The notes: generated by a model not told the origin, from the letters alone. A stretch of DNA of 64,000 bases from an uncultured Alistipes sp. (GCA_944320685.1 CALUIK010000002.1:186001-250000); one strand, 5' to 3'. Counted from the stretch's first letter, positions 51,897-61,289 are shown. Numbers and translations: made by a program.

Positions 51897-53144
51897 TTAG
51901 AACGCTTCATTTACGTTTATGACAAGGCCGTTGGAGCGACGACCGAATCCGTAATCTATCCTGAGCGAGGTCTCTTCTCCCAAGGCCAGACGTACCCCAA
52001 ATCCGTAGTTTGGAAGTATTTCCGACCAGTCGAAGAGTTTGTGCGATGAACATACGTTGGCTGCACCGCCCCATACGCAAAGCCCTATGGGGCCGTATAT
52101 ATGCTGTCGCAACTCTGCTTGTGCCGAGACCATTTTGCGGTCGCTATATCGCCCCGTGTAGTATCCGCGCAGTCGGTTCGTACCGCCTACCGACGGCCAG
52201 AAGAGCCACGGTGTGGCCGATGACCACAGGTCGGCATAGAGATCCACGGCAGCGACGGCACCCCGCCACAGCGTGTGGTACCAATCTGCCGTCGCGGTTA
52301 TGTGCCACAGCGTAGCGTCGCACTTCCCCAGTGCGCGGGGACGTATTTCGGCGAGCAGTGCGAGGTATATGCCCTCGGTGGCACGGTGAGGATTGTCCCG
52401 CGTGTCGAGTTCGGCCGTTATGCTGAGTCCCGTCGAAAAGGCGTGCCGCGGCTGATTCTGTGCAGCAAGGTAGCGTTCGCCAGTAGCGTCGAGCCTTGCG
52501 GCTTCGGCATGGCGCAGGTCGAGGCCGGCACCTACATACAGCGGCCCTGCTGCGCGTACCATGTATTTCACGGCGAAACTCTGCGATTTGCGGGTGTATG
52601 CCGTGCGGGGGTTGCGGTCGGCGGCTTCGTATCCCAACCCCCAGAAACGCATCGGAACCGAGCCGACGTCGGCATCCCATGTCAGCCTTCGGTTGCCGCG
52701 TCCGAACAATATGCCGCCCGTCGACCGGAACCTGTAGAATCCCGTGACCGAGACTGTTGCCGCCAGCGTCGCCCCCGACAACGGCGTGAGCGTATCGTGC
52801 GGGGCAGCGCTGAAGCGGCCCGTGGCGGCTATGGCCACGGCGACCCCCGTCTCCTGCGTATACCCTATGCCTGCCGTGGCTGCAATGTCGAGGTTGCGCG
52901 CCGGCTCGGAGGTCAGCAGCGGGCGGCGCAGGCGCTCCGCCAGCCGCTGTCCGAATGTCGGCCGTGAGGCTTTGGCCAGATTGGCGCGCACGGCCGCGTA
53001 ATTCGTAGGATCGGCGTATATGATTTGCGTCGCGGGGGCGGTGTGGCGGCGTGCCGTATCACCCACGATGGCACGATTCTCCTGAGCCGCGGCCGTCGTC
53101 GCCGCGGCGGCCGTTATCATAACGCAGAGAATCGTCGGACGCAT
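51897..53144 (-). CDS. Omp85-like outer-membrane barrel protein, paralogue of 36415-37746
   Basis: The 415-residue product has a signal peptide (AAAATTAAAQ cleavage), a short linker, and a barrel with the Omp85 motif GGTNRLRGYYTGRY. It ends DYGFGRRSNGLVINVNEAF, almost the same terminus as the 36415-37746 product. Shared blocks such as MRFWGL-YE, SAQAELRQ-IYGPIG and CVWGG run in the same order, but overall identity looks modest. No POTRA repeats. It lies between a YtfJ-like gene and eptA, which suggests an envelope role; the cargo or partner is unknown. Confidence 0.82.
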   Translation of the reverse strand: MRPTILCVMITAAAATTAAAQENRAIVGDTARRHTAPATQIIYADPTNYAAVRANLAKASRPTFGQRLAERLRRPLLTSEPARNLDIAATAGIGYTQETGVAVAIAATGRFSAAPHDTLTPLSGATLAATVSVTGFYRFRSTGGILFGRGNRRLTWDADVGSVPMRFWGLGYEAADRNPRTAYTRKSQSFAVKYMVRAAGPLYVGAGLDLRHAEAARLDATGERYLAAQNQPRHAFSTGLSITAELDTRDNPHRATEGIYLALLAEIRPRALGKCDATLWHITATADWYHTLWRGAVAAVDLYADLWSSATPWLFWPSVGGTNRLRGYYTGRYSDRKMVSAQAELRQHIYGPIGLCVWGGAANVCSSHKLFDWSEILPNYGFGVRLALGEETSLRIDYGFGRRSNGLVINVNEAF

Positions 53145-53153
53145 GCTCGGCGG

Positions 53154-53675
53154 TTAGCGATATTTCTTTACTACTTCGTAGAACTCGGCCTGATCCGCTT
53201 CCGACAGTTCTCCTTTCTTCATGTATACGAGTTCGCCCTCTTTCGAGACGATCATCAGCACGAATTTGTTATTGCAGTCGCCGAGGCCCCATTTTTCGGC
53301 CAGAATACGGTCGGGATCGGTGATGACCGTAGCGCCGTTCTTTTCGGTTCGCTTGCGCGCCATCGAACGTATGGTGCTGTCGGGAACGGGATACCATGAG
53401 TCTTTGAGGTTGACGATGCCGAACCCGTATATGTTGTCGCCGCTGGCGGCATGGTTCTCCTCGAGGTCGACCGTAAATTGGTAGTTCTGCTTATGCTTGT
53501 CGGGGTCGATGTAGAATATCAGAAGGTTCTTCTCCCCCCACATGGGCAGCGAGACCTTTTCTCCGTAGAGGTCCTCGAGTTCGACATTCTCTACCTTGAG
53601 CGGCAGTTGCGGCTCTTGAGCGAATGCCGCCGATGCGCACAGCATCGCGGCGAGCATGACTATCGTTTTTTTCAT
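53154..53675 (-). CDS. YtfJ-like exported thioredoxin-fold protein
   Basis: The 173-residue product has a signal peptide (MLAAMLCASAAFAQ) and one thioredoxin-like domain. EDLYGEKVSLPMWGEKNLLIFYIDPDKHK, TVITDPDRILAEKWGL and VLMIVSKEGELVYMKKGELS correspond to the strands of the YtfJ family. The CxxC redox pair of thioredoxins is missing (the only Cys of the mature form is in GDCNNK), so it is unlikely to be a disulfide enzyme. First gene of the three-gene envelope operon. Confidence 0.65.
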   Translation of the reverse strand: MKKTIVMLAAMLCASAAFAQEPQLPLKVENVELEDLYGEKVSLPMWGEKNLLIFYIDPDKHKQNYQFTVDLEENHAASGDNIYGFGIVNLKDSWYPVPDSTIRSMARKRTEKNGATVITDPDRILAEKWGLGDCNNKFVLMIVSKEGELVYMKKGELSEADQAEFYEVVKKYR

Positions 53676-53972
53676 AATCGTGATATTTTTGTGTCAATAT
53701 CGTAAAAACGCCGTAAAAGTATGAAAAAATTGTGTGAATCGGTAAATTAAGGCCGCCGGATTCTCCATTTTGTCAATTCGGAACATAGTTGTCTCCTTTA
53801 AGAACAATAAAATACCTAAGCAGGCGGGGCGTGTCCCGATTTGATCCCGTCGGACGATGTTCGCACCATGTCCGCTATGCTCGCTTGTCCGGCGAGCCGC
53901 CTGTGGCGGCGCGGCGTTTCGTGGAAACGGATTTATAATTACCTTTGCGGCGGGATATTTTGATGGCATGAT
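53676..53972. other. Divergent intergenic region with promoter for the LMW phosphatase
   Basis: About 300 bases. TACCTTTG (53940-53947) is a -7 element for the plus-strand phosphatase gene. A weaker TAAAAGTA near 53715 may serve the minus-strand operon. No other feature is seen; an antisense frame over this region has no family features. Confidence 0.55.
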
Positions 53973-54452
53973 ATGAAACAGCGTGTACTTTTCGTCTGCC
54001 TCGGGAACATATGCCGCTCGCCGGCCGCCGAGGCTGTGATGAACGCCCGCATTGCGGCGCGTGGGCTGGATAGTGAGATCGAAACCGATTCCGCGGGGAC
54101 CTATGGCGGACACAGCGGCGACATGGCCGATCCGCGCATGAGGGCGGCGGCATCGCGGCGCGGATACGTATTGACGCATCGCGCGCGGCGTATTACGGAG
54201 GAGGATTTCGAGCGTTTCGACATGATAGTTGTTATGGACGACATGAACTATGAGGCGGTGTCGCGCATGGCTCCCGACCGCGAACACATGAACCGTCTGT
54301 ACCGTTTCGTCGAGTTCTGCCGCAGGCATCCCGGGTGGAGTTACGTTCCCGATCCCTATTACGAGGGCCGCGAGGGTTTCGAACTCGTGCTCGACCTGCT
54401 GGAGGATGGGTGTGACGGTCTGCTCGACAGCCTTTTGAGTGGCAACAGGTAG
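53973..54452 (+). CDS. Low-molecular-weight protein-tyrosine phosphatase
   Basis: The 159-residue product has the LMW-PTP P-loop VCLGNICRSP (nucleophile Cys9 with Arg15 and Ser16) and the acid Asp in VPDPYYEGREGFE. In bacteria such enzymes often reverse BY-kinases in capsule synthesis, but no kinase or capsule cluster is next to it, so a general signalling or stress role is equally possible. Single gene between its promoter and the palindromic terminator. Confidence 0.93.
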   Translation: MKQRVLFVCLGNICRSPAAEAVMNARIAARGLDSEIETDSAGTYGGHSGDMADPRMRAAASRRGYVLTHRARRITEEDFERFDMIVVMDDMNYEAVSRMAPDREHMNRLYRFVEFCRRHPGWSYVPDPYYEGREGFELVLDLLEDGCDGLLDSLLSGNR

Positions 54453-54466
54453 CGGCATGGATATGA

Positions 54467-54500
54467 CAAAACGGGCGGCCCGATCGGGCCGCCCGTTTTG
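54467..54500. terminator. Bidirectional terminator between LMW phosphatase and the rha regulator
   Basis: Perfect 34-base palindrome (17 pairs) with A and T ends, so it can terminate transcripts from both sides. Confidence 0.9.
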
Positions 54501-54517
54501 TGTCGGCAACACAGCAC

Positions 54518-55414
54518 CTATTGCCCGGGTGCGGAGAATTTACGGTATAGGTTGGGTGTAGAACCCGTTACCCGTTTGAATGTGGTGTAGAAGTGTTCCG
54601 TGGATTTGAATCCGAGCGAGAACGCTATCGCCTTGATTGACTGGTCAGTGTTGGCAAGCAGGTATTGTGCGCGCCGCAGTTTGACAAGCATGAAGTACTT
54701 TGCCGGCGGGTATCCCGTGTAATCGCGGAATATCTTGCGGAACCACGAGTAGCTTATGTTGAGCTGTGCGGCCAGAGCCTCAGGGTCGAGGTTCTGCAGC
54801 ACCCGTTCCTGCATGATGGCTTTTGCCTGCTCAATGATTTGGTCCATTCGGTCTGTGGCAAGGGCATTGCTGCGCATGGTGTAGTTAATTATGCCGAGCA
54901 TATACATCACGATGCCGCACAATAGCTGTTGCGTCGATGGCTTGTCACCGGCGGCTATCTCTATTGCACGTTGGTAGAGGTCAACCAATTCCCGATTCAG
55001 TCCGACGTTGAATATCTGCATGTCGGACTGGAAGAGCATACCGATCGAACGGTCGGCCATCTCGCCTCCGAACCCTATGAAATATTCGCTCCAGCCTTCG
55101 CCCTTCAGAGGCTTGTATGTGTGCCACTTTCCCGGACGCAGCAATATGATGCTCCCTTTGGTTACCTCGTATTCGCCCCCGTCATTGGAAAACGTCCCTT
55201 TCCCGTTGACTATATAGAGGAGCTGGTACTCGCGCAGGACACGGCCGCGCGCCGGATCGAACATGTATTCGGGCGGGTGGTTTCTTGTCGGGTATTCGCC
55301 TCCAGGTGCGATTACCTGTGCTCCGACAGTGGTTACGACACATCCGTAACGTTCGTCGGCCCTGTTGGGTATGAGGTAGTGGAACCTGATGTCGGGATCG
55401 CCTGCTGCGTTCAT
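54518..55414 (-). CDS. rhaR: AraC family regulator of the rhamnose operon
   Basis: The 298-residue product has an N-terminal AraC-type cupin (about 20-170, with GKGTFSNDGGEYEVTKGSIILLRPGKWHTYKP) and a C-terminal double HTH domain (about 195-295; LAAQLNISYSWFRKIFRDYTG and AIAFSLGFKSTEHFYTTFKRVTG). It is the last gene of the rha transcript, 26 bases after rhaD, so it should respond to L-rhamnose or a product and activate the operon. The frame extends to 55855 within rhaD, but ATG 55414 gives the family start. The symbol is assigned by context. Confidence 0.85.
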   Translation of the reverse strand: MNAAGDPDIRFHYLIPNRADERYGCVVTTVGAQVIAPGGEYPTRNHPPEYMFDPARGRVLREYQLLYIVNGKGTFSNDGGEYEVTKGSIILLRPGKWHTYKPLKGEGWSEYFIGFGGEMADRSIGMLFQSDMQIFNVGLNRELVDLYQRAIEIAAGDKPSTQQLLCGIVMYMLGIINYTMRSNALATDRMDQIIEQAKAIMQERVLQNLDPEALAAQLNISYSWFRKIFRDYTGYPPAKYFMLVKLRRAQYLLANTDQSIKAIAFSLGFKSTEHFYTTFKRVTGSTPNLYRKFSAPGQ

Positions 55415-55440
55415 GGTGCGATGGATTCTGAATGAGGTTG

Positions 55441-56256
55441 TTACTTGGGTAAGTTGAACGCCCGGCTCATCTCCTGCATCTGTTCGTGCGACATGCCGTC
55501 GGGTTCGTATCCCATGCAACGGGCCGAGATGTATATCTGGGCCGACTTGCTGAGTACGTCCACCTGATCGAACGCTTCGAAGATATCCTTGCCTACGGCA
55601 CAGACGCCGTGCTTCTCCCACATGACTACATCGTAGTCGTCCAGTTCGCGCAGCGTCGCTTCGGCCAAAGCCTGCGATCCGGGCAATTGGTAGGGTATGA
55701 TGCCAAGTCCTCGCGGACAAAACGCCTTGGTCTCCGGAATCATGCTCCACAGCAGGTTCGAGAGTACGTCTTTTTCGAGGAACTTGGGCGTGTGCGACAT
55801 GGCAATCAGGTCGATGGGGTGGGTGTGCAGGGCGGCCTTGTAGTCGGACCCGCATCCTATCAGATGGTTGTGCATGGCCAGATGTGAAGGCAGTTCCGAG
55901 GTGGGCATGACGGGATTGTCGGCTACGATTTCGTAGTGGGCGCAGTCATCAGTGATGCGTATGACAGCCCCGTTCTCCATGGGCCGCCGCGCCAGATCTC
56001 TCATGCGTTTGTTGTTGCCCTTGCAGAAGAAGTAGCAGCCCTTCAGGTGGGGGAGCGTATTGCCTATGGCTATGGGTGCCGTGATTGCCGGCATGTTGCG
56101 TATATCGTCGTCGACATGTTCGGTTATGTTTACCGATATGTTGCCGCCGTTGCGTTCGGCCCATCCTTTCTGCCACAGGTAGCCGGCAACCTCGGCTACC
56201 TTTTCGACCTCGGCCGCGAGTGCGGGCCGTGTGTCGAGAACTGATTTTGTCGTCAT
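55441..56256 (-). CDS. rhaD: Rhamnulose-1-phosphate aldolase
   Basis: Cleaves L-rhamnulose 1-phosphate to DHAP and L-lactaldehyde. The 271-residue class II aldolase has the phosphate loop RNGGNISVN, the zinc His pair in ALHTHPIDLIAM and the later His in VMWEKHGVCAVG, all as in RhaD. Length matches the family. It lies 8 bases after rhaT. Confidence 0.95.
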   Translation of the reverse strand: MTTKSVLDTRPALAAEVEKVAEVAGYLWQKGWAERNGGNISVNITEHVDDDIRNMPAITAPIAIGNTLPHLKGCYFFCKGNNKRMRDLARRPMENGAVIRITDDCAHYEIVADNPVMPTSELPSHLAMHNHLIGCGSDYKAALHTHPIDLIAMSHTPKFLEKDVLSNLLWSMIPETKAFCPRGLGIIPYQLPGSQALAEATLRELDDYDVVMWEKHGVCAVGKDIFEAFDQVDVLSKSAQIYISARCMGYEPDGMSHEQMQEMSRAFNLPK

Positions 56257-56264
56257 AATATGTT

Positions 56265-57287
56265 TCAGTTAAAAAGACCCGGGAAAATTAGTGAAAAAAT
56301 CAATATAGCCAAACCGGATACGAGCGTTACCGTTGTTTTCGTGTTCACGCCGTGCCACTCCTTGAGGATAATGCCCCAGACGTTAGAGAATATGACGTTG
56401 AGAGACATGAGTATGCTCCATGCGAATGCCAGCATCGCGGGCGACGAGGCGAGGAAGGTCTTGCCTACGGCCAGCCCGAAGAATTGCGAATACCATAGCA
56501 GTCCGGCCAAAGCGCAGAAAAGCAGGTTGTTGGCCCAGACCGATCCTTTGGCATAATCGCCGAAAGACTTGTTGCGCACGTTCTGGTAGAGGCAGTATAC
56601 GATATTCGTGAAGGCGCCTCCCAGCGTTACCATGAGCGTGGCGGGCAGCGTGACGAACAGGTCGCTGGTGCCCATTTTGGCGAACTCCTCCGAGATGCCG
56701 TGCCCCGCCTCGAGCCCGAGGTTGAAGCATGCGCTCATAAGGCCCGCGAGCAGAGCTACGGCGAGGCCCTTAGTGAGGGCGAAATCCTTGATTGCGGCGC
56801 GGCGGTCCTCCTCGCTCATCACGCGCGAGCGGAGCGATCCGGCGTATCCTATTACGGCGATGCCGGCCAGCGTGATGGCCACACCTATCAGGAGGATGAG
56901 CCCGTCGCCGCGGAAGAGGTCTTCACCGGCGAAGATGGCTGGCAGCAGCGTGCCCAGACCAGAGCATGTGCCAAGGGCTATGGACTGACCGAGGGCAACG
57001 CCCAGATAACGCATCGAGAGTCCGAAGGTGAGACCTCCGACACCCCACAGCATGCCGTAGAAAGCTGCCTTGCCGGTGCCTTCCATGGCGAAGAGACCCG
57101 ATATAGAGTACCCTTCGGGCATGGCGATGAGCGCTCCGGCAAGAGGAAAGACGATCCATGCGAAGAGGCCTTGGACGAGCCAGTAGCTCTCCCAAGACCA
57201 TTGCTTCACCTTGTTGATGGGCACGTAACTGCTGCTTTGGCAGAAACTGCCCACCGCGATTATCAGAAGGCCGAGAAGTATCTCCAT
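56265..57287 (-). CDS. rhaT: L-rhamnose/proton symporter
   Basis: The 340-residue membrane protein has about ten helices. NKVKQWSWESYWLVQG in the first loop is the typical RhaT sequence (KVKxWSWExxW), and the family-specific GTLLPAIFAGE and LAGIAVIGYAGSLRSR blocks follow. The open frame begins at a TTG (57299) overlapping fucO, but the ATG at 57287 gives a better start and leaves an 8-base gap. Imports L-rhamnose across the inner membrane. Confidence 0.95.
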   Translation of the reverse strand: MEILLGLLIIAVGSFCQSSSYVPINKVKQWSWESYWLVQGLFAWIVFPLAGALIAMPEGYSISGLFAMEGTGKAAFYGMLWGVGGLTFGLSMRYLGVALGQSIALGTCSGLGTLLPAIFAGEDLFRGDGLILLIGVAITLAGIAVIGYAGSLRSRVMSEEDRRAAIKDFALTKGLAVALLAGLMSACFNLGLEAGHGISEEFAKMGTSDLFVTLPATLMVTLGGAFTNIVYCLYQNVRNKSFGDYAKGSVWANNLLFCALAGLLWYSQFFGLAVGKTFLASSPAMLAFAWSILMSLNVIFSNVWGIILKEWHGVNTKTTVTLVSGLAILIFSLIFPGLFN

Positions 57288-57295
57288 ACCTGTCG

Positions 57296-58450
57296 TCAAT
57301 ATGCCGTTTCATACAGGACCGCAATATCCTCCACCGACGTGGGGCGCGGGTTGCCGCCCGTGCATACGTCGTTGTAGGCCGCCACGGCCAATGCCGGTAT
57401 ATCCTCGCGCTTGACACCTATCTCGTGGAGGCGTTGCGGGATGCCGATGCTGAGCGACAGGGCGCGTACGGCGCCTACGGCAGCCGCGACACCATCGTCG
57501 ACGCACATGTCTGTGGTATCGACGCCCATGGCCCGTGCAATGGCGAGATATTTGGGCCGTGCCGCCGACTGGGCATTGTACTCCATGACATATGGCAGCA
57601 GCAGGGCGTTGGCCACGCCGTGCGGCGTGTCGTAGAATGCTCCGAGCGGGTGGGCCATGGAGTGCACTATGCCGAGCCCCACGTTCGAGAAGCCCATGCC
57701 GGCGATATACTGAGCCTCGGCCATGCCTTCGCGCGCCACTGTATCGGTACCGTTGTCGACAGCATTCTTCAGGTGGCGGGCGATGAGCTCGATGGCCTTC
57801 ATCTCGAACATGTCGCTCATGGTCCATGCTCCGGGCGTGATGTAGCTTTCTATGGCATGCGTGAGGGCATCCATCCCTGTGGCGGCCGTCAGGCCCTTGG
57901 GCATCGAATACATCAGTTCGCAGTCGATAATGGCGCACATCGGTATGTCGTTGGGGTCGACGCACACCATCTTCTTGCGGGCCTGCTCGTCGGTGATGAC
58001 GTAGTTGATCGTGACCTCGGCGGCGGTGCCGGCCGTGGTCGGGATGGCGAAGGTCGGCACGGCGCGGTGCTTCGTCGGGGCCGTGCCCTCGAGCGACCGC
58101 ACATCGGCGAATTCGGGGTTGCGGACTATGATGCCTATGGCTTTGGCCGTATCGATCGACGAGCCCCCGCCCAAAGCGATGATGAAGTCCGCACCCGAGG
58201 CCTTGAATGCCGCCACGCCGCTCTGCACGTTGGCGATGGTGGGGTTGGCCTTCAGGTCGCTGAATATTTCGTATGGTATGCCGGCTTTGCGGAGCACCTG
58301 CTCGATCTTCTCGGCCACGCCGAAGCGTATAAGGTCCTTGTCCGTCACGAACAACGCCTTGTGGAAGCCGCGCTTGCGCACTTCGTCTGCTATCACCTCG
58401 CGGCACCCTGCGCCGTAATACGAGGTCTCGTTCAAAACTATGCGGTACAT
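57296..58450 (-). CDS. fucO: Lactaldehyde reductase (propanediol oxidoreductase)
   Basis: Iron-dependent group III alcohol dehydrogenase, 384 residues. GGGSSIDTAKAIG is the NAD-binding GGGSxxD motif, and the metal ligands Asp and His lie in ATGMDALTHAIESY, GIVHSMAHPLGA and DTPHGVANALLLP. In this operon it reduces L-lactaldehyde from RhaD to 1,2-propanediol, balancing redox during anaerobic rhamnose use. It is two bases after rhaA. Confidence 0.95.
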   Translation of the reverse strand: MYRIVLNETSYYGAGCREVIADEVRKRGFHKALFVTDKDLIRFGVAEKIEQVLRKAGIPYEIFSDLKANPTIANVQSGVAAFKASGADFIIALGGGSSIDTAKAIGIIVRNPEFADVRSLEGTAPTKHRAVPTFAIPTTAGTAAEVTINYVITDEQARKKMVCVDPNDIPMCAIIDCELMYSMPKGLTAATGMDALTHAIESYITPGAWTMSDMFEMKAIELIARHLKNAVDNGTDTVAREGMAEAQYIAGMGFSNVGLGIVHSMAHPLGAFYDTPHGVANALLLPYVMEYNAQSAARPKYLAIARAMGVDTTDMCVDDGVAAAVGAVRALSLSIGIPQRLHEIGVKREDIPALAVAAYNDVCTGGNPRPTSVEDIAVLYETAY

Positions 58451-58452
58451 GG

Positions 58453-59712
58453 CTATGCTCGTTTAGAGGTTACATCCTTCTCGTACTGCTCGACCTCGGC
58501 GATGAATGCGTCGCCTGCGGGCACGTCGTTCTGCAGGCAGAACATATCCCATACGGCGTTCCACGGCAGGTTCTTCGCCTCCTCCAGCAGGGCAAGGCGC
58601 TCGAAGAAACGCTCCGAAGCCTCGTACTCGCGCAACTTGCCGAGCGGTTCGAGCAGCGCCTGAAGCAGGCACTTCTGCGTGGCGCGCGATCCTATGACGT
58701 AGGCACCGATGCGGTTGATCGAAGCGTCGAAGTAGTCGAGGCCGATGTGCACGCGATCGAGGGCGTCGCAGCGTACGATCTCCTTGGCAAGATCGAGCGT
58801 ATCATCGTTCATGATGACCACGTGGTCCGAGTCCCAGCGGATCGGACGGCTAACGTGGAGCATGACCTCGGGCGTGAAGAGCAGCAGCGACGATACCTTG
58901 TCGGCGATCGACTCCGTAAGGTGGAAGTGACCCGTGTCGAGCGTCACGATCTTGCCGTACTTGGCGCCGTAGCCCAGATAAAAATCATACGAGCCGACGG
59001 TATAGCTTTCAGCTCCGATCCCGAAGAGCTTGGCCTCGATGCAGTCCTTCATGTTCTTATACTCCATCTCAAAGATCTCGTCGAGCGACTGCTTGAGCAG
59101 GCGGCGGTATCCGAGGCGGTTGACAGTGATATCCTTCGAGCCGTCGTGCACCCATATGTTGAGCATGGCGGGGTCGCCCTGACGGCGTCCCATCTCCTCG
59201 GCAATCTCGCGGCAACGCTTCGTGTGCTCGATCCAGAAGCGTCGGATACCCTCATCTGGATTCGAGAGGGTGAGCATGCCGCTCTTGGGGTGCGAGAACG
59301 AGGTCGAGTTGAAGTCGAGCTTCATGCCGTTCGCCTCGGCCCAATCCATCCAGCTGGCGAAGTGTTCGGGGCGCAGCGCATCGCGGTCGACGGCGCCCGT
59401 GGTGCGGAAGTCGGCATAGCTGGCGTGGAGGCTCAGGCGGTGGCGCCCCGGGATGAGCGACGTGGCCTTGAGTATGTCCTGACGCAACTCCTCGATGTTG
59501 CGGGCCTTGCCCGGGTAGTTGCCCGTGGTCTGTATGCCGCCCGAAAGTTGTGCGTCGGGATTCTCAAAGCCTGTCACGTCGTCGGCCTGCCAGCAGTGCA
59601 GCGAGAGCGATATGTTCTGGAGTTTTGCCAGAGCCGCGTCGGTGTCGACTCCGAGTTCGGCATAACGCTCCTTGGCCATGGCGTATGCCTGTTCGATGTT
59701 TTCTCTTTTCAT
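58453..59712 (-). CDS. rhaA: L-rhamnose isomerase
   Basis: Converts L-rhamnose to L-rhamnulose. The 419-residue TIM barrel starts like E. coli RhaA, with SLHCWQADDVTGFE, GGIQTTGNYPGKARN and RHRLSLHASYADF. Later TLDTGHFHLTESIADKVS and HVSRPIRWDSDHVV carry the metal-binding Asp and His residues. Full length. It follows rhaB by 62 bases. Confidence 0.97.
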   Translation of the reverse strand: MKRENIEQAYAMAKERYAELGVDTDAALAKLQNISLSLHCWQADDVTGFENPDAQLSGGIQTTGNYPGKARNIEELRQDILKATSLIPGRHRLSLHASYADFRTTGAVDRDALRPEHFASWMDWAEANGMKLDFNSTSFSHPKSGMLTLSNPDEGIRRFWIEHTKRCREIAEEMGRRQGDPAMLNIWVHDGSKDITVNRLGYRRLLKQSLDEIFEMEYKNMKDCIEAKLFGIGAESYTVGSYDFYLGYGAKYGKIVTLDTGHFHLTESIADKVSSLLLFTPEVMLHVSRPIRWDSDHVVIMNDDTLDLAKEIVRCDALDRVHIGLDYFDASINRIGAYVIGSRATQKCLLQALLEPLGKLREYEASERFFERLALLEEAKNLPWNAVWDMFCLQNDVPAGDAFIAEVEQYEKDVTSKRA

Positions 59713-59774
59713 AACGGTATTATTGTTTTGTATGTGTTAAGTCGTTTCGGCGGTGTCGTCGTCCGGAGGTGTGG

Positions 59775-61238
59775 TTACGACGTACGCTTGACGTAGAGAT
59801 CGTATGCGGCATTCCACTTTTCGCGATCGCGCGGTTCGTAGCGCCGGATGTCGGCGAGCGACGAGCGTATCATGCTCCGCATGTCAGCGGCCGAGGCTAC
59901 TATGCCGGCGTGGCGCGCCTGTACCATCACGTTGCCTATGGCCGTCGATTCGGGTGATCCCGTCTCCACGGGGATGCCGGTGGCATCGGCCGTGAAACGG
60001 TTGAGCATCTCGTTGCGGGCTCCTCCGCCGATGACGTACAGGCGGTGTATGGGGTGCGGCGAGAGTTCCTTTAGCATCTCTATGACCTGCCGGTAACGCA
60101 GCGCGAGCGATTCGAATATGCAGCGCACGTATTGCCCGATGCTTTCGGGTTCTGGCTGCGACGTGCGGCGGCAGTATTCGGCGATGGCCTCTGTCATCGA
60201 GGTCGGGTTGGCGAAGAGCGTATCGTCGGGGTTGATGAGGCTGCGGAAAGGCTCTGCCTGCTCCGAGGCGCGTATCAGCTCTTCGTAGGAGGTCGCGGGC
60301 CACTCCTTGCGGCAGCGTTCCAGAAGCCACATGCCGCAGATGTTCTTCAGTACGCGCGACGTTCCGTCGATGCCCCCTTCGTTGGTGAAGTTCATCTTGA
60401 AACTGCGCTCGGTGATGATAGGTTCGGGCGATTCGATACCCATGAGGGACCATGTCCCCGAACTGAGGTAGGCGTAATTTTCATCTTCGGCAGGCACGGC
60501 GGCTACGGCCGAGCCGGTGTCGTGGCTGGCCACGGCGACGACGGGGACTGCACCCATGCCCGTAAGACGTTGTATCTCGGGACTCAAAAGCCCGATCCGT
60601 GTGCCTGGCATGACGATATGCCCGAAGTCGGATGACGAGAGGCCCAGCATACGTAGGATATCGGGGTCCCACGTGCGGGTGCGCGGATCGATCATCTGTG
60701 CCGTAGATGCTATGGTGTATTCGGTTACCGTCTCACCTGTGAGCAGGTATGCCAGTGCATCGGGGATGAAAAGCAGCTTGCGTGCCGCCTCAAGGGCCGA
60801 ACAGCCGTTACGCCGCAACGTGTCGATCTGGAATACGGTGTTGAAGTCCATGATCTGTATGCCGGTCTTATTGTATAGCATGCTGCGCGGCATGCGCTTG
60901 AACAGTTCTTCGGGGGCGCCGGCCGTGTGCGGGTCGCGGTAGCAGTAGGGAAGGCGCAACAGCTGTCCGTCACGCCCGAATAAGGCAAAATCGACGCCCC
61001 ATGTGTCTATACCGACAGAGTCGATTCCGATACCGCGGGCGGCGATGGCCTTCAGCCCGTCGAGGATTGACTGGTATATGGCCGGAAGATCCCAATAGAA
61101 GTGCCCGCGCATCTCGATTATAGGGTCGGGAAAGCGGTGTATCTCATCCATCTTTATGGAGCCGTCGTCGAGCGTTGCGAGTATGACGCGGCCGCTGGAG
61201 GCTCCCAGATCGACCGCGGCGAAACGGTTTGTCGCCAT
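59775..61238 (-). CDS. rhaB: Rhamnulokinase
   Basis: Phosphorylates L-rhamnulose with ATP. The 487-residue FGGY kinase begins FAAVDLGASSGRVIL (phosphate-1 motif). SVGIDTWGVDFALF is the substrate-binding Asp region, VASHDTGSAVAAVPA and LYVIGGGARNEMLNRFTADATG the C-terminal ATP-binding part. First gene of the rha operon rhaB-rhaA-fucO-rhaT-rhaD-rhaR. Confidence 0.96.
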   Translation of the reverse strand: MATNRFAAVDLGASSGRVILATLDDGSIKMDEIHRFPDPIIEMRGHFYWDLPAIYQSILDGLKAIAARGIGIDSVGIDTWGVDFALFGRDGQLLRLPYCYRDPHTAGAPEELFKRMPRSMLYNKTGIQIMDFNTVFQIDTLRRNGCSALEAARKLLFIPDALAYLLTGETVTEYTIASTAQMIDPRTRTWDPDILRMLGLSSSDFGHIVMPGTRIGLLSPEIQRLTGMGAVPVVAVASHDTGSAVAAVPAEDENYAYLSSGTWSLMGIESPEPIITERSFKMNFTNEGGIDGTSRVLKNICGMWLLERCRKEWPATSYEELIRASEQAEPFRSLINPDDTLFANPTSMTEAIAEYCRRTSQPEPESIGQYVRCIFESLALRYRQVIEMLKELSPHPIHRLYVIGGGARNEMLNRFTADATGIPVETGSPESTAIGNVMVQARHAGIVASAADMRSMIRSSLADIRRYEPRDREKWNAAYDLYVKRTS

Positions 61239-61264
61239 GTTTGCGGGGTTTTAAGGTTACAATA

Positions 61265-61272
61265 CAAAAATA
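61265..61272 (-). promoter_or_regulatory. -7 promoter element of the rha operon
   Basis: Minus-strand TATTTTTG (61272-61265) matches TAnnTTTG, 27 bases before the rhaB ATG. No good -33 TTG is present at the normal distance, as expected for an activator-dependent promoter. Confidence 0.6.
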
Positions 61273-61289
61273 GCCGATAATTTCATCAA

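Noticed and set aside
53694..54512. Minus-strand frame over the LMW phosphatase
   Set aside because: The plus-strand gene has the complete P-loop and acid motif; the antisense frame crosses the terminator palindrome and has no recognisable domain.
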